Notes: a model not told the origin generated them from the sequence alone. 64,000 nucleotides of DNA from CAYMZZ01 sp046297935 (GCA_046297935.1 JBKBHA010000008.1:1-64000); one strand, 5' to 3'; counted from the stretch's first letter, positions 17,624 to 27,237 are shown. A program made the numbers and translations.

Positions 17624-19768
17624 TCATGCGTTCACTTTTCCTTTCACTTTGGCGATTACTTCCTCGGCGATGTTGTTCGGCGCCGGATTGTAGTGTGAAA
17701 ACTCCATGGTAGAAGAGGCGCGGCCAGAGCTCAATGAACGAAGCTGCGTTACATAACCAAACATTTCGCTCAGCGGAACTTTTGCCTTGATCACCTGCGC
17801 ACCTGCACGGCTGTCCATACCTTCCATCATACCGCGACGGCGGTTAAGATCACCTGTTACATCACCCATGTACTGATCGGGCGTTACCACCTCTACGCGC
17901 ATGATAGGCTCCAGCAATACAGGTTTAGCTTTACGAGCAGCTTCCCGGAAGCCCTGCTTGGCACAAAGCTCAAACGACATAGAGTCGGAGTCAACTGCGT
18001 GGAAGCTACCGTCGAACACGCGGATTTTCAGGTTATCAACCGGATAGTTAGCCAGTACACCATTGGTCATGGCCTGCTCAAATCCTTTTTGAATAGCCGG
18101 TACGAATTCACGTGGGATAGATCCACCGAAGATATCGTTCACGAACTGGAAGTTCTTGTCGGGATTTTCTTTTTTCCATTCTTCGTCTACAGGACCCAGG
18201 CTAAACTGGATATCGGCGAATTTACCACGACCACCCGTCTGCTTCTTCAGCGTTTCACGGTGTTCGATAGTGGCTGTAAAGGCTTCCTTGTAAGCAACCT
18301 GAGGAGCACCCTGGTTAACTTCCACTTTAAATTCGCGACGCATACGATCGATGATGATCTCCAGGTGCAACTCACCCATTCCACGAAGGATGGTTTGGCC
18401 GGTATCTTCGTCGGTATTTACGCGCAATGTAGGATCTTCCTCAACCAGCTTCGCAATTGCCATACCCATTTTATCTACGTCGGCCTGAGTCTTAGGCTCT
18501 ACAGCTACGGCAATTACCGGCTCGGGAATAAACATATTCTCGAGTGTGATCGGATGATTCTCGTCGCAAAGAGTATCACCTGTTTTGATTTCCTTGAAAC
18601 CTACAGCAGCGCCAATATCACCTGCCTCGATAAAATCGATCGGGTTTTGCTTATTAGCAAACATTTTCATGATCCGGCTGATACGCTCTTTTTTACCGCT
18701 ACGTACGTTCAACACATAAGAACCGGCATCGAGACGACCTGAATAGGCACGGAAGAAAGCCAGACGACCTACGAAGGGATCAGTCATGATTTTAAAAGCC
18801 AGGGCTGCAAAAGGCTCCTTCGGATCGGGTTTGCGAACAATTTGTTCTCCGCTGTCGGGATCAGTACCAACTGTATCGGGGATATCAATTGGCGAAGGCA
18901 GGTAGCGACAAACTGCATCGAGTGCTGTTTGTACACCTTTATTCTTGAATGAAGAACCACACATCATGGGCACTATGCTCAGGTCGATGGTGGCTTTGCG
19001 GATAGCCTCATGAATTTCGTCTTCGCTGATACTGTTCGGATCATCAAAGAATTTCTCCATCAGGGTGTCATCGTATTCTGCCACTGCTTCTACCAGGTTG
19101 GCACGCCATTCGTTGGCTTCCTCTACCATGTCAGCAGGAATATCTACCTCATCAAAGGTCATACCTTCTGTTTCCATGTGCCAGATGATACCTTTCATTT
19201 TGATCAGGTCAACCACGCCTTTGAAATTATCTTCGGCACCAATTGGCAATTGCAGAGGTACTGCTTTAGAACCCAGCATTTCCTTTACCTGCTTTACCAC
19301 ATTCAGGAAGTCTGCACCTGAACGGTCCATTTTATTTACGAAACCGATACGTGGTACGCCGTAACGGTTGGCCTGGCGCCAAACAGTTTCTGACTGTGGT
19401 TCCACACCGTCAACAGCCGAAAACAGTGCGATCAGACCGTCGAGTACACGCATAGAACGTTCTACTTCCACGGTAAAATCCACGTGACCCGGAGTATCGA
19501 TAATGTTGAAATAATATTTCTTAGTGTCGGCAGTAGCCTTACCCAATACAGTTGGGAAATTCCACTGGCAGCTTACAGCAGCAGAAGTGATGGTGATACC
19601 TCTTTCTTTTTCCTGCTCCATCCAGTCGGTGGTGGCGGCACCATCGTGTACCTCACCAATTCGGTGGATCATACCTGTATAGCGTAGAATACGCTCGGTT
19701 GTAGTTGTTTTTCCGGCATCAATGTGTGCGGCAATACCGAAGTTTCTTTGAAATTTTAAGTCTGCCAT
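17624..19768 (-). CDS. fusA: Elongation factor G
   Basis: EF-G (714 residues) is the GTPase that drives ribosomal translocation and, with RRF, recycling. The G domain shows AHIDAGKTTTTE (P-loop), RGITITSAA (switch I), DTPGHVDF and NKMD. Domains II-V follow, with the domain IV segment RGMMEGMDSRAG. Length is standard. The gene has its own promoter and terminator and is not adjacent to rpsG or rpsJ, unlike in most Bacteroidota. Confidence 0.99.
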   Translation of the reverse strand: MADLKFQRNFGIAAHIDAGKTTTTERILRYTGMIHRIGEVHDGAATTDWMEQEKERGITITSAAVSCQWNFPTVLGKATADTKKYYFNIIDTPGHVDFTVEVERSMRVLDGLIALFSAVDGVEPQSETVWRQANRYGVPRIGFVNKMDRSGADFLNVVKQVKEMLGSKAVPLQLPIGAEDNFKGVVDLIKMKGIIWHMETEGMTFDEVDIPADMVEEANEWRANLVEAVAEYDDTLMEKFFDDPNSISEDEIHEAIRKATIDLSIVPMMCGSSFKNKGVQTALDAVCRYLPSPIDIPDTVGTDPDSGEQIVRKPDPKEPFAALAFKIMTDPFVGRLAFFRAYSGRLDAGSYVLNVRSGKKERISRIMKMFANKQNPIDFIEAGDIGAAVGFKEIKTGDTLCDENHPITLENMFIPEPVIAVAVEPKTQADVDKMGMAIAKLVEEDPTLRVNTDEDTGQTILRGMGELHLEIIIDRMRREFKVEVNQGAPQVAYKEAFTATIEHRETLKKQTGGRGKFADIQFSLGPVDEEWKKENPDKNFQFVNDIFGGSIPREFVPAIQKGFEQAMTNGVLANYPVDNLKIRVFDGSFHAVDSDSMSFELCAKQGFREAARKAKPVLLEPIMRVEVVTPDQYMGDVTGDLNRRRGMMEGMDSRAGAQVIKAKVPLSEMFGYVTQLRSLSSGRASSTMEFSHYNPAPNNIAEEVIAKVKGKVNA

Positions 19769-19974
19769 GACTATTGTGTTTGTTGTTTTATACTAGCTAA
19801 TATGAATTCGGGAAATGAGTCGGGCGTTGCCCGTGAAGTCTTCAGCCATGCAAATAATCGCCCCGCGGCGTAAATTGGCTGATATGTATTTGTTAGACTC
19901 TCATAGACTGCCACATGAAGAATAGCCCCTTTTCATCTGCCTCTTTTCACCTTTAGCTACACCTTATGGCGGCG

Positions 19975-20007
19975 CAAAGGTAGTATATTTTTGGAATCTA
20001 TGAACAA
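19975..20007 (-). promoter_or_regulatory. Bacteroidota-type promoter of fusA, within the 342-nt upstream gap
   Basis: The minus strand reads TACCTTTG (19982-19975) with TTG at 20007-20005, 22 nt upstream, matching the -7/-33 consensus. The box is identical to those of rpsJ and rpsL. About 200 nt lie between it and the fusA ATG, a long 5' leader without an evident conserved fold. The rest of the 19769-20110 gap holds only the terminator of the efflux operon. Confidence 0.75.
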
Positions 20008-20026
20008 CTGATTCAGAAAAATAGAA

Positions 20027-20069
20027 ACAGACTCCGCAGCGAATTTTCGCAATTCGCCGCGGATTCTGT
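20027..20069 (-). terminator. Terminator-like hairpin after the RND efflux operon
   Basis: Two 19-nt arms (20027-20045 and 20051-20069) pair at 17 of 19 positions around a 5-nt loop. On the minus strand a T-rich tract follows. It lies about 40 nt after the RND stop and separates the efflux operon from the fusA promoter. Confidence 0.75.
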
Positions 20070-20110
20070 TTTGTTAAATAATTGAAAGTCAGCAGTGCAA
20101 TTTCGAATCG

Positions 20111-23100
20111 TCACACTTTGGGTGGCATAAGCCGATAAATGACGGGTGTCACAATTCGCGACAAAAGCGTTGAACTGATCAGTCCACCAATCATCACGAT
20201 TGCCAGCGGCGAGATCAGGGGATTGCTGGACAATGCTATGGGCAACAGGCCTCCTATTGCCGTAAGAGTAGTTAAAATAATCGGCAGAAACCGCTTTTCA
20301 CCAGCCTCTTCTATCGCCTTCATCAATGGCATTCCCTGCTCGCGTAACTGGTTGGTAAAATCGACCAGCAAAATCGTGTTTTTAACTTCGATACCTGCCA
20401 GTGCTACGATGCCAATGGTTGCTACAAAGGAAAGGGAATTGCCTGTTACCAGCAGTGCCAACACAGCGCCAACGATACCCAGAGGAATCACTGATAACAC
20501 AATGAGCGTGCTTTTGAATGTACGAAACTGAAGCACGAGCACTGCTATGAACAGGAATACTGTTATCAGGATGATACTGCCGAAGCCCTTGAACGAATCG
20601 TTACGGCCCTCCACCTCCCCTCCCATTTCAAAATGGTATCCGGCAGGCAGCTCCATCTTTTTCATTTGCTCTTCCACATCGGCAATTACCTGACTGTTCA
20701 GAAACCCTTTTTGTACAAAGGAAGTGACGGATACGGTTCGAATCTTGTTGAAGTGATTAATGCTACTAGGCGACGATTCGAAAGCAATGGTGGATAACTG
20801 AGCTAACGGTATGGCCTTGCCCTGCAGGTTGTTCACATAGAGGTCCTCGAGCACGGTAATGTCTGGATAAGCAGGTCGGGGCAAACTCAATTGTATATCA
20901 TATTCCTCCGACGAGGCAGCAGGATCGGTAAATGTACCCAGTGGCATGCCGGCTACAGCCAAACGTACCGTGCGCCCGATATATACTGTAGGCACACCGA
21001 GAGCCATCGCTTTGTCGCGGTTAATGGCCACTCGAATATCGGTCTTCAGGTTGCGCACCGGGTTGTTAACGTAAATAGTTCCTTTTGTTTCCTTCAACAT
21101 GGTTTCCACCGTTGAAGCTAACTGACGCAATGTATCGAGGTGGTCGCCTAATAACCGTACTTCGACCGGCGAAATCATGGGCTGACCCTGTTCAAAATTC
21201 TTCACCTCTACTTTTGCACCGGGAAATGGCGTCCATTTCTTCCTCAACTCTTCGATAATTTCAATTTTACGCTCCGGACCAACAGCAGGATCGAGTTGAA
21301 CAAATATTTCCGAAAAATCGGAGCGCTCGTTCTGTTGGTTCACGTTGTAATAAATACGGGGGTTGCCTTTTCCAACATTGCTTGCGTAATACTTCACTTC
21401 CTTCACATTCGCCAGACCCTCTTCAATCTTACGTACTATTGAATCGGTATAAAAAATATTGGATTGAAGCGGGGCCGTAATATTGACGAGGAATTGCGGC
21501 TTCTCCGAGGATGGGAAAAGGCTGGTGCCTATCACGGGAATCAACATGAGGGATCCCACAAATACCCCAAGCGAAATAGCCAGTGTTTTCCATGGATGAT
21601 GCAGCGCGCGGTCAAGTAACTTTGAATAGGTACCGTGAATCAGTTTTTGTAAAGCGCGCAGGAAAAAGTTGCCATGTTCATTGGCCGATGGTCGTAGCAA
21701 ACGGCTCGACAGAAACGGAACGATCGTCAATGCAACTATCAGCGAAGCCACAATGGAACTGATAACAGCTACAGGCAGGCTTCGAATGAATTCGCCACTG
21801 GCTTCGGGCATAAAGGCCAGCGGCATGAACGCAATAATCAGCGTTGCCGTACAACCCAAAACGGCTTTCCCAATCTGTGCTGTACCCTTGATGGTTGCAT
21901 CGAGCCGGCTATGACCTTCGCGCATCCATCGCTCCACGTTCTCCACCACCACAATGCTGTCGTCGACCAGTAATCCAAGCGCAACCACCAGGCCCACAAT
22001 ACTCAACTGGTTCAGGCTATAACCCAGCATATTGATAAATATGATACCAATACCCAACGATAAAGGAATAGAGATCATCACTACCAGGGAAGCCCTGGTT
22101 CCCAACGGCAATAAAGTGAATAACACAAGACCAATGGCGATCAAAAAATCCATACCCAGACTGCTAAGGCGATGGTTCACATTGTCGGCCTGATCGAAAT
22201 GAAGCTGCAGGTCGATGTTAGCTGGAAGTGACTCTTTGAATTTTTCAATTACCGGCAAATATTCTTTCTGAATATTTGAAATATTCTGTCCTTTTTTGAG
22301 AGCTGCAATTACGAATGCGCAACGATGGCCGTTCAGTCGGGTAATATGTGTTTCAGGCGAGTAATCGAAATACACATCGGCTACTTCGCTGAGGCTTGTA
22401 TTGCGCCCATTGCTGCTAAAAACAATCGTGCGACGGATGTCATCCAGATCCTGATAATTTCCATTGGTCTTAATGTTGAATGTTTTGTTGCCCTGGCGAA
22501 TGCTGCCGCCGGGTATATTCGCTATTTCGCTCTGCAGGGCCGAAGCCACTGTGTTAAGGGGTATACCCAGTTGCGCCAGCCGTGACGCCTGAACATCTAC
22601 TCTGATTATCGGATCAGGAATCCCCTGCACTTCCACATTCTTCAGCGCTGTAATTTTTTCCAGTTCATCCTGCAAATCTTCGGCCGCCTTGCGCATTCGG
22701 TCACGCGACGCGTTCTCTGACACAAGGGCGATTTGTAGAATGTTTACATTCGATGGATCTATTTTCGAGGTCTCGATGCTGTAGATGTCTTCCGGAAGTT
22801 CACCTCGCAGACTGTTTACTTCACGAACCAGCTCCTGGTATTTGTCTTCTACGTTCACGTTATACTGATACTCGACTGCCAGGACCGTTAGACCGTCATA
22901 GATACTGGTCTTGATGCGTTTGATTCCATCCAGTGCATATATTTCTTTTTCCAGCGGCTTTACCACCAGTTCTTCCATATCTTCAGGGCTGGCTCCCGGA
23001 TAAATTACCGCTACCGGAAAAATAGGTGCATTCAACTCCGGATCTTCAGATCTGGGCATTTGCAATATAGTCGATACACCAACGGCCACTACCATTAGCA

Positions 23101-23152
23101 CCATGATCAGGGTAAACTGATAGTTTTTAATTGAATAAGCTGAGATTTTCAT
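20111..23152 (-). CDS. RND-family efflux transporter permease (AcrB/MdtB-like)
   Basis: The inner-membrane pump subunit of a tripartite exporter, 1013 residues with 12 membrane helices in two repeats. Helix 4 contains the proton-relay motif LLVDDSIVVVEN (two Asp). Porter-domain sequences such as YPGASPEDMEELVVKPLE are typical. It is the third structural gene after TolC-like and MFP genes. The ATG at 23152 (MKISAYSIKNYQF) is the normal family start; the ORF could start 19 codons earlier. Substrate cannot be predicted. Confidence 0.93.
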   Translation of the reverse strand: MKISAYSIKNYQFTLIMVLMVVAVGVSTILQMPRSEDPELNAPIFPVAVIYPGASPEDMEELVVKPLEKEIYALDGIKRIKTSIYDGLTVLAVEYQYNVNVEDKYQELVREVNSLRGELPEDIYSIETSKIDPSNVNILQIALVSENASRDRMRKAAEDLQDELEKITALKNVEVQGIPDPIIRVDVQASRLAQLGIPLNTVASALQSEIANIPGGSIRQGNKTFNIKTNGNYQDLDDIRRTIVFSSNGRNTSLSEVADVYFDYSPETHITRLNGHRCAFVIAALKKGQNISNIQKEYLPVIEKFKESLPANIDLQLHFDQADNVNHRLSSLGMDFLIAIGLVLFTLLPLGTRASLVVMISIPLSLGIGIIFINMLGYSLNQLSIVGLVVALGLLVDDSIVVVENVERWMREGHSRLDATIKGTAQIGKAVLGCTATLIIAFMPLAFMPEASGEFIRSLPVAVISSIVASLIVALTIVPFLSSRLLRPSANEHGNFFLRALQKLIHGTYSKLLDRALHHPWKTLAISLGVFVGSLMLIPVIGTSLFPSSEKPQFLVNITAPLQSNIFYTDSIVRKIEEGLANVKEVKYYASNVGKGNPRIYYNVNQQNERSDFSEIFVQLDPAVGPERKIEIIEELRKKWTPFPGAKVEVKNFEQGQPMISPVEVRLLGDHLDTLRQLASTVETMLKETKGTIYVNNPVRNLKTDIRVAINRDKAMALGVPTVYIGRTVRLAVAGMPLGTFTDPAASSEEYDIQLSLPRPAYPDITVLEDLYVNNLQGKAIPLAQLSTIAFESSPSSINHFNKIRTVSVTSFVQKGFLNSQVIADVEEQMKKMELPAGYHFEMGGEVEGRNDSFKGFGSIILITVFLFIAVLVLQFRTFKSTLIVLSVIPLGIVGAVLALLVTGNSLSFVATIGIVALAGIEVKNTILLVDFTNQLREQGMPLMKAIEEAGEKRFLPIILTTLTAIGGLLPIALSSNPLISPLAIVMIGGLISSTLLSRIVTPVIYRLMPPKV

Positions 23153-23228
23153 GTTAGTTGTTTTTGGAAGCAAATCCACTGCTCCCATCTTCTGAATGTC
23201 GGTTGCCAATAAATCATATTCCCCTTTT

Positions 23229-23370
23229 ATCTACCTCCGCTTCGCTTCGGCAGACAAGCCTCTCACCTTTCACCTCTCACCTCTCATCTACCTCCGCTTC
23301 GCTTCGGCAGACAAGCCTCTCACCTTTCCCGTTTTACGTTTCACGTCTCACCTCTCACCTCTCACCTTTC
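23229..23370. repeat. 43-bp direct repeat and CACCTCTCAC-type simple repeats in the efflux operon
   Basis: Positions 23229-23271 are repeated exactly at 23286-23328 (57-bp period), followed by CTCACCTCTCACCTTTCACC words to about 23370. The array lies between the MFP and RND genes of one operon and reaches into the last codons of the MFP gene. It may weaken or tune expression of the pump subunit. Any reading frame through it is low complexity and not a gene. Confidence 0.75.
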
Positions 23371-24417
23371 ACCTCTCACCACCTCCACCCTCGACCCATC
23401 ATTCAGATACGCGCTTCCCGAAATGATGAGCGATTTCGAATTCTCCAGTCCCGATTCTATCCACACGGAGTTTTGATCAATTCGGCCCACTTTTACTTTC
23501 ACTTTTTGGGCAGTGCTGTCGTCGTTGGTGACAAATACATATGCCTCTCGTTCGTCGCCATCCAGCAGTGCGTCGAAGGGAATGGCCCAACCACTTTGGC
23601 GGGAGGAAGGATGAATGGTCGCTTTACCAAAAAGCCCGGCGGCCAGTTTACCACGAGGTGGATTTTTGATTTGCAGGTGAACCGCGAAAGTGCCCGTTTG
23701 AGGATCCAGTCCTTCCATTTTTTTTACTACTACTGCTTCCAGGCTTTCACCCGGCAACGCGTCAGAGGTTACAGTGGCGCGGGTACCTTCAGATATCTGT
23801 GACCATTGCCTGTCGCTAACGCCAACCTTTAACAACCAGGCAGCATCGCCAGCACCATTAACCTGCAAAATGGGTGTACCGGGAGCGGCCACCTGACCTT
23901 CGTTCACGAACTTTCGAAGTACAAAACCATTCGACACTGCGCGGATTTCCGAAAATTGTTGATTGAAGCCTGCGCTGGCGGCCTGCTGTCGGGCAAGTTC
24001 CAGAGCTGTGCGGGCATTTTGAACCTGTTCAAGGGTGGCCACGCTATCGCGATAAAGGTTGTTGGCCCGATCGAAATCCCGCTGGGCTTTTTCCAGCGCA
24101 ATGCGGGACTGTGAGGTGGCGGCGCTGATTTCGGTAAGATCAAGGCTTGCCAGTAGCTGACCTTTTTTCACCGCATCGCCTTCTTCAACCCATATCCGCC
24201 TTATAACGCCGCCTGTTTTAAACGACAACAGTGTTTCGTCGTCGGTACTGAACTGTCCGGAAACAGATATTTGTTGCTGCATTGAGTCTGTTGCCAGCGC
24301 CTGTACTCTGACAGGAATAATGTCTTTGTCGGATTCCGATTCCGTTTGTGCTGGCGCTTTGCAAGCCGACAAGAAGAACAGCAATATGCCTGCCGGCCAG
24401 ATAATGTTGAAACGCAT
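23362..24417 (-). CDS. Periplasmic adaptor (membrane fusion) lipoprotein of the RND pump
   Basis: The protein has 351 residues. The signal MRFNIIWPAGILLFFLSAC ends in a lipobox (LSAC), so it is a lipoprotein. Next come a beta-barrel/lipoyl half (GGVIRRIWVEEGDAVKKGQ), an alpha-hairpin coiled coil (about residues 95-150) and the second lipoyl half (FVLRKFVNEGQVAAPGTPI). It joins the RND pump to the outer-membrane channel. It starts 6 nt after the TolC-like gene. Its last codons lie in the downstream simple repeat. Confidence 0.92.
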   Translation of the reverse strand: MRFNIIWPAGILLFFLSACKAPAQTESESDKDIIPVRVQALATDSMQQQISVSGQFSTDDETLLSFKTGGVIRRIWVEEGDAVKKGQLLASLDLTEISAATSQSRIALEKAQRDFDRANNLYRDSVATLEQVQNARTALELARQQAASAGFNQQFSEIRAVSNGFVLRKFVNEGQVAAPGTPILQVNGAGDAAWLLKVGVSDRQWSQISEGTRATVTSDALPGESLEAVVVKKMEGLDPQTGTFAVHLQIKNPPRGKLAAGLFGKATIHPSSRQSGWAIPFDALLDGDEREAYVFVTNDDSTAQKVKVKVGRIDQNSVWIESGLENSKSLIISGSAYLNDGSRVEVVRGER

Positions 24418-24423
24418 AGGTTA

Positions 24424-25806
24424 TTACTTTAAGGGATAAGAAGCATTTTGCCGTTCGAGCTCAGCGGCGGCGATCAATGCTTTGTATTGTTGTATTGTAT
24501 ATTGAAGTTGTGCCTGGGTATACTGACTGCGGGCATCGATGGTTTCGATGAAGCTGTTGGAGCCTTCGCGAAATCCTCGTTCTATAAGACGCTGGTAAGT
24601 GGCAGCCGATTCCATCTGCCGCCTCCCGGCTTTCAATTGATCTAACGCAGCATTCAGGTTATTGCGGGCTGCAGACTGCGAAAGGTTCAGTTGATCTGCC
24701 ACCTGCTCTAATTGTAATGAAGCTGCTTTCAGGTCGAGTTCAGCCTGTCGGACTTTCAGCCGGTTACGTTGGCCAGTGAAAATGGGGAGCTCTAATTGCA
24801 GGCCCAGCAAATAGTAGCGACTTTGCGAATTGAATTGCCAGTGTTCAGACTGATTACCCAAATCCAGAAAGCTGTTGAGCCTTGGACGAAATGCGGCCTT
24901 GCGTTGATTGAGCAACGTTTCATTGATCGATATCCCCTGCTTCAAAGCCGATAATTCTTCGCGTAACGTAGAACCCGGATGCAGCGACTGTTCAGGAACG
25001 GAGAATACTTGCAGCCCTTCCTCCACCGAATAACTGCTGTCGATGGGAGCAAGGGGATCGCGATTCAGTAAAAAGTTAAAGTATAAAGCTGCATTGCGAA
25101 GTTGAGTAGACGCCTGGCTTAGCGAAGCCTTCACCTGTTCAACTTCGCTATCCGCACGCAATACGTAAGCGGGCAATCCTTTCCCGTTTTGTAGCAAACG
25201 CTCGTTAACCCGTTTTGATTCCTCTGCCAGTTCCAGAGCGTTCTGATAGATTGCGACTGCCCTGCCAGCGGAGAGATAGTTAAAATAGGCTGTTTTAACC
25301 GACAAAACCAGGTCGCGTTTGTACAAATCGATTTCCAGCTCACTCATTACAATCTGCTGCTCTGCCAGATCACGTCCGAAACGAATATCGGGATTCAAAA
25401 TTGGGTAGGTTGCCCTAAGCTTTACGTCGTGAAAATCGCGCGGGAAAAAATTGACAGACTGATTTTTTAACTGTGGAAACTGGTTCGTGCCTGTCAGTTG
25501 ATTTAATGTGCTGTAGGCATTGTTGAGTAAATCAGCCAGTGGAAGTTCGATGGCGCGTCCTCCTCCGGCTGTTTGATAACCTGCCAGCAAATTAACTTCC
25601 GGCAAAAAATAACTACGTGCAATTTCAAGCCCGGTTCTGGCTTTTTCGAGGCTGAGATTTTTCTGTGCAATAACCCGACTGCTGGCAAAGGCGGAATCGA
25701 CATAATCCGTCAATATACCCTGACGGCCGAAAGCAATTCCTGGAGTACCCAGCAGAATAAGGAAAAAAACACGGAAAATCAGTTGGTTAAAGAATACCGT
25801 TCTCAT
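24424..25806 (-). CDS. TolC-family outer-membrane efflux channel
   Basis: The protein has 460 residues with a signal peptide ending near GIAFGRQ. Two OEP repeats are visible with long coiled-coil helices (ASSRVIAQKNLSLEKARTGL, then a C-terminal copy ending YTQAQLQYTIQQYKALIAAA). TolC-family trimers form the channel through the outer membrane. It is the first structural gene of the efflux operon. An operator matching the TetR promoter palindrome lies just before its start codon at 25809-25821. Confidence 0.92.
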   Translation of the reverse strand: MRTVFFNQLIFRVFFLILLGTPGIAFGRQGILTDYVDSAFASSRVIAQKNLSLEKARTGLEIARSYFLPEVNLLAGYQTAGGGRAIELPLADLLNNAYSTLNQLTGTNQFPQLKNQSVNFFPRDFHDVKLRATYPILNPDIRFGRDLAEQQIVMSELEIDLYKRDLVLSVKTAYFNYLSAGRAVAIYQNALELAEESKRVNERLLQNGKGLPAYVLRADSEVEQVKASLSQASTQLRNAALYFNFLLNRDPLAPIDSSYSVEEGLQVFSVPEQSLHPGSTLREELSALKQGISINETLLNQRKAAFRPRLNSFLDLGNQSEHWQFNSQSRYYLLGLQLELPIFTGQRNRLKVRQAELDLKAASLQLEQVADQLNLSQSAARNNLNAALDQLKAGRRQMESAATYQRLIERGFREGSNSFIETIDARSQYTQAQLQYTIQQYKALIAAAELERQNASYPLK

Positions 25807-25808
25807 TA

Positions 25809-25821
25809 TTTACAGTGTTAA
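25809..25821. promoter_or_regulatory. Candidate TetR operator O2, upstream of the tolC-like gene
   Basis: TTTACAGTGTTAA matches the palindrome TTAACAGTGTTAA in the tetR promoter at 12 of 13 positions. It lies 2 nt before the start codon of the TolC-like gene, so binding would block an internal promoter or translation-coupled transcription there. The pairing of sites is seen directly; recognition by the adjacent TetR is inferred. Confidence 0.65.
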
Positions 25822-25840
25822 CTTTCGTTGCAAAAAAAAA

Positions 25841-26479
25841 TCACTCTTTTAGGGATTCCAATACTTTCACATATGACTCGTAGGTATGGCTCAGCACATT
25901 TTCCACGCCCGCCAGAATCTGCTTTTTTTCTACCACCTTTGCCAGGTGCCCGTGCAATTGCAGGGTACATAATCCGTGCATGGTACTCCATACCATCAAC
26001 GAAAACGATTCCGCATCAAACGCCGTGAAATAGCCCACTTTCTGACATTCCGTGATGGTACCGAGCAAAAAGTGGAATGCCTGCTGCCCCTCCTGCCAGC
26101 AGTCTTCGTTACCCTCAGCCAGATAATCGAGTGGTTCGCTCATAATGAACATAAGCTCGTAATATTCGCGATGTTCGAGGGCAAACTGGATGTACACCCG
26201 GCCCATTGCCTTCAATCGTTCAAATGGATGTTCAATATGAGCCAATACGGCAAATCGACTTCCGAGCTCCTTAAAGCCTTCCTGGTGTAGCGCATGCGCA
26301 ATTTCAGCCTTGTCTTTATAGTACAGATAAATGGTAGTCGGGCTGAATTCGATCTCAGCCGCAATTTTCCGAATCGAAGTTGCACCATACCCTTCCGACA
26401 GGAATAACTTCTTGGCGGCGGCGAGGATGCTTTGCTTTAAATCCTCCTTGTGCTTTATCTTTCTTTCCCGAATCCCCAT
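25841..26479 (-). CDS. TetR/AcrR-family transcriptional regulator of the efflux operon
   Basis: The protein has 212 residues. The HTH lies at about residues 34-55 (TSIRKIAAEIEFSPTTIYLY), the typical TetR DNA-binding helix pair, followed by a helical ligand-binding domain. It is the first gene on the minus strand, 34 nt ahead of the TolC-like gene. Its promoter carries a 13-bp palindrome, and a near copy precedes the TolC-like gene, the usual arrangement for a self-regulated efflux repressor. Confidence 0.9.
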   Translation of the reverse strand: MGIRERKIKHKEDLKQSILAAAKKLFLSEGYGATSIRKIAAEIEFSPTTIYLYYKDKAEIAHALHQEGFKELGSRFAVLAHIEHPFERLKAMGRVYIQFALEHREYYELMFIMSEPLDYLAEGNEDCWQEGQQAFHFLLGTITECQKVGYFTAFDAESFSLMVWSTMHGLCTLQLHGHLAKVVEKKQILAGVENVLSHTYESYVKVLESLKE

Positions 26480-26489
26480 GTGTACAGCG

Positions 26490-26519
26490 CAAATATAGTT
26501 AACAGTGTTAATTTTCCAA
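26490..26519 (-). promoter_or_regulatory. tetR promoter with palindromic operator O1
   Basis: The minus strand has a -7 box TATATTTG (26497-26490) and TTG at 26519-26517, spaced 19 nt. Between them lies the perfect palindrome TTAACA-G-TGTTAA (26499-26511). A repressor bound there would cover the promoter. The same sequence lies about 20 nt upstream of the divergent -7 box for the DsbA-like gene. Confidence 0.8.
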
Positions 26520-26529
26520 AATTATTTTC

Positions 26530-26537
26530 TAGATTTG
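26530..26537 (+). promoter_or_regulatory. -7 box for the FrnE/DsbA-like gene
   Basis: TAGATTTG matches TAnnTTTG and lies 40 nt before the ATG at 26578. No clear TTG is present at -33; operator O1 lies in that region instead. The gene may therefore share control by the TetR protein. Confidence 0.5.
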
Positions 26538-26577
26538 TCTTTCGGTAACTATTTGCCGATGCAACTGTTGAATTATC

Positions 26578-27237
26578 ATGGAAAAAATGAAAATCGAAGT
26601 TTGGTCGGATGTAATGTGTCCGTTCTGTTATATCGGCAAGCGCCGGCTTGATAAAGTGTTGGAAAATTTTCCCGACTCGGATAAGGTGGAAGTAGAGTGG
26701 AAAAGTTTTCAATTGAACCCTTCCCTGCAGACGGATCCTTCTCGTTCTGCAAGCGATTACCTGATGGAGAACAAGGGCTGGTCGGCCGAGCAGGCCAGCG
26801 CTGCCAACCGTCAGGTTACTGAAATGGCTGCTACGGAAGGATTAGCCTATCAAATGGATCGGACGGTGCTGGCAAATTCTTTCGATGCACATCGACTGCT
26901 GCAGTTTGCCAAAACGCTTGAGTTGGGCTCGCAGATGGAAGAAAGGTTGTTCAGGGCATATTTTACGGAAGCTGTAAATATTGCTTCCCTGGACGAGTTG
27001 TTGCGTCTGGCTGTTGAAACGGGGCTTCCAGAGGCTGACAGCAGACGGGTGCTTTATTCAAATGCCTTTGCAGAGGATGTTGAAAAAGACATTTATGAGT
27101 CGAAGCAAATCGGCGTGCGGGGTGTTCCCTACTTCGTGTTCAACGACCAGTATGCGATCACCGGAGCTCAGGCTGGAGAGGTGTTTGCAGGGGCCTTGGA
27201 ACGATCATTTGCCGAATGGAAAAAAGCTGGTTCCTGA
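26578..27237 (+). CDS. DsbA-family oxidoreductase (FrnE-like)
   Basis: The protein has 219 residues and a thioredoxin fold with helical insertion. The active site CPFC (in EVWSDVMCPFCYIGKRRLD) lies near residue 14 and the cis-Pro loop is GVRGVPYFVF. There is no signal peptide, so this is a cytoplasmic FrnE-type protein, linked in other bacteria to oxidative stress or 2-hydroxychromene-2-carboxylate isomerase-like chemistry. It diverges from tetR over a shared 98-nt region, so it may be part of the same regulon. Confidence 0.88.
   Translation: MEKMKIEVWSDVMCPFCYIGKRRLDKVLENFPDSDKVEVEWKSFQLNPSLQTDPSRSASDYLMENKGWSAEQASAANRQVTEMAATEGLAYQMDRTVLANSFDAHRLLQFAKTLELGSQMEERLFRAYFTEAVNIASLDELLRLAVETGLPEADSRRVLYSNAFAEDVEKDIYESKQIGVRGVPYFVFNDQYAITGAQAGEVFAGALERSFAEWKKAGS

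Noticed and set aside
17999..18742. 247-residue antisense frame over fusA
   Set aside because: It lies entirely within the well-supported fusA gene and shows no domain pattern.
23196..23426. Plus-strand 76-residue frame (RFASADKPLTF repeats)
   Set aside because: It is a translation of the 43-bp direct repeats and lies antisense to the adaptor gene end.
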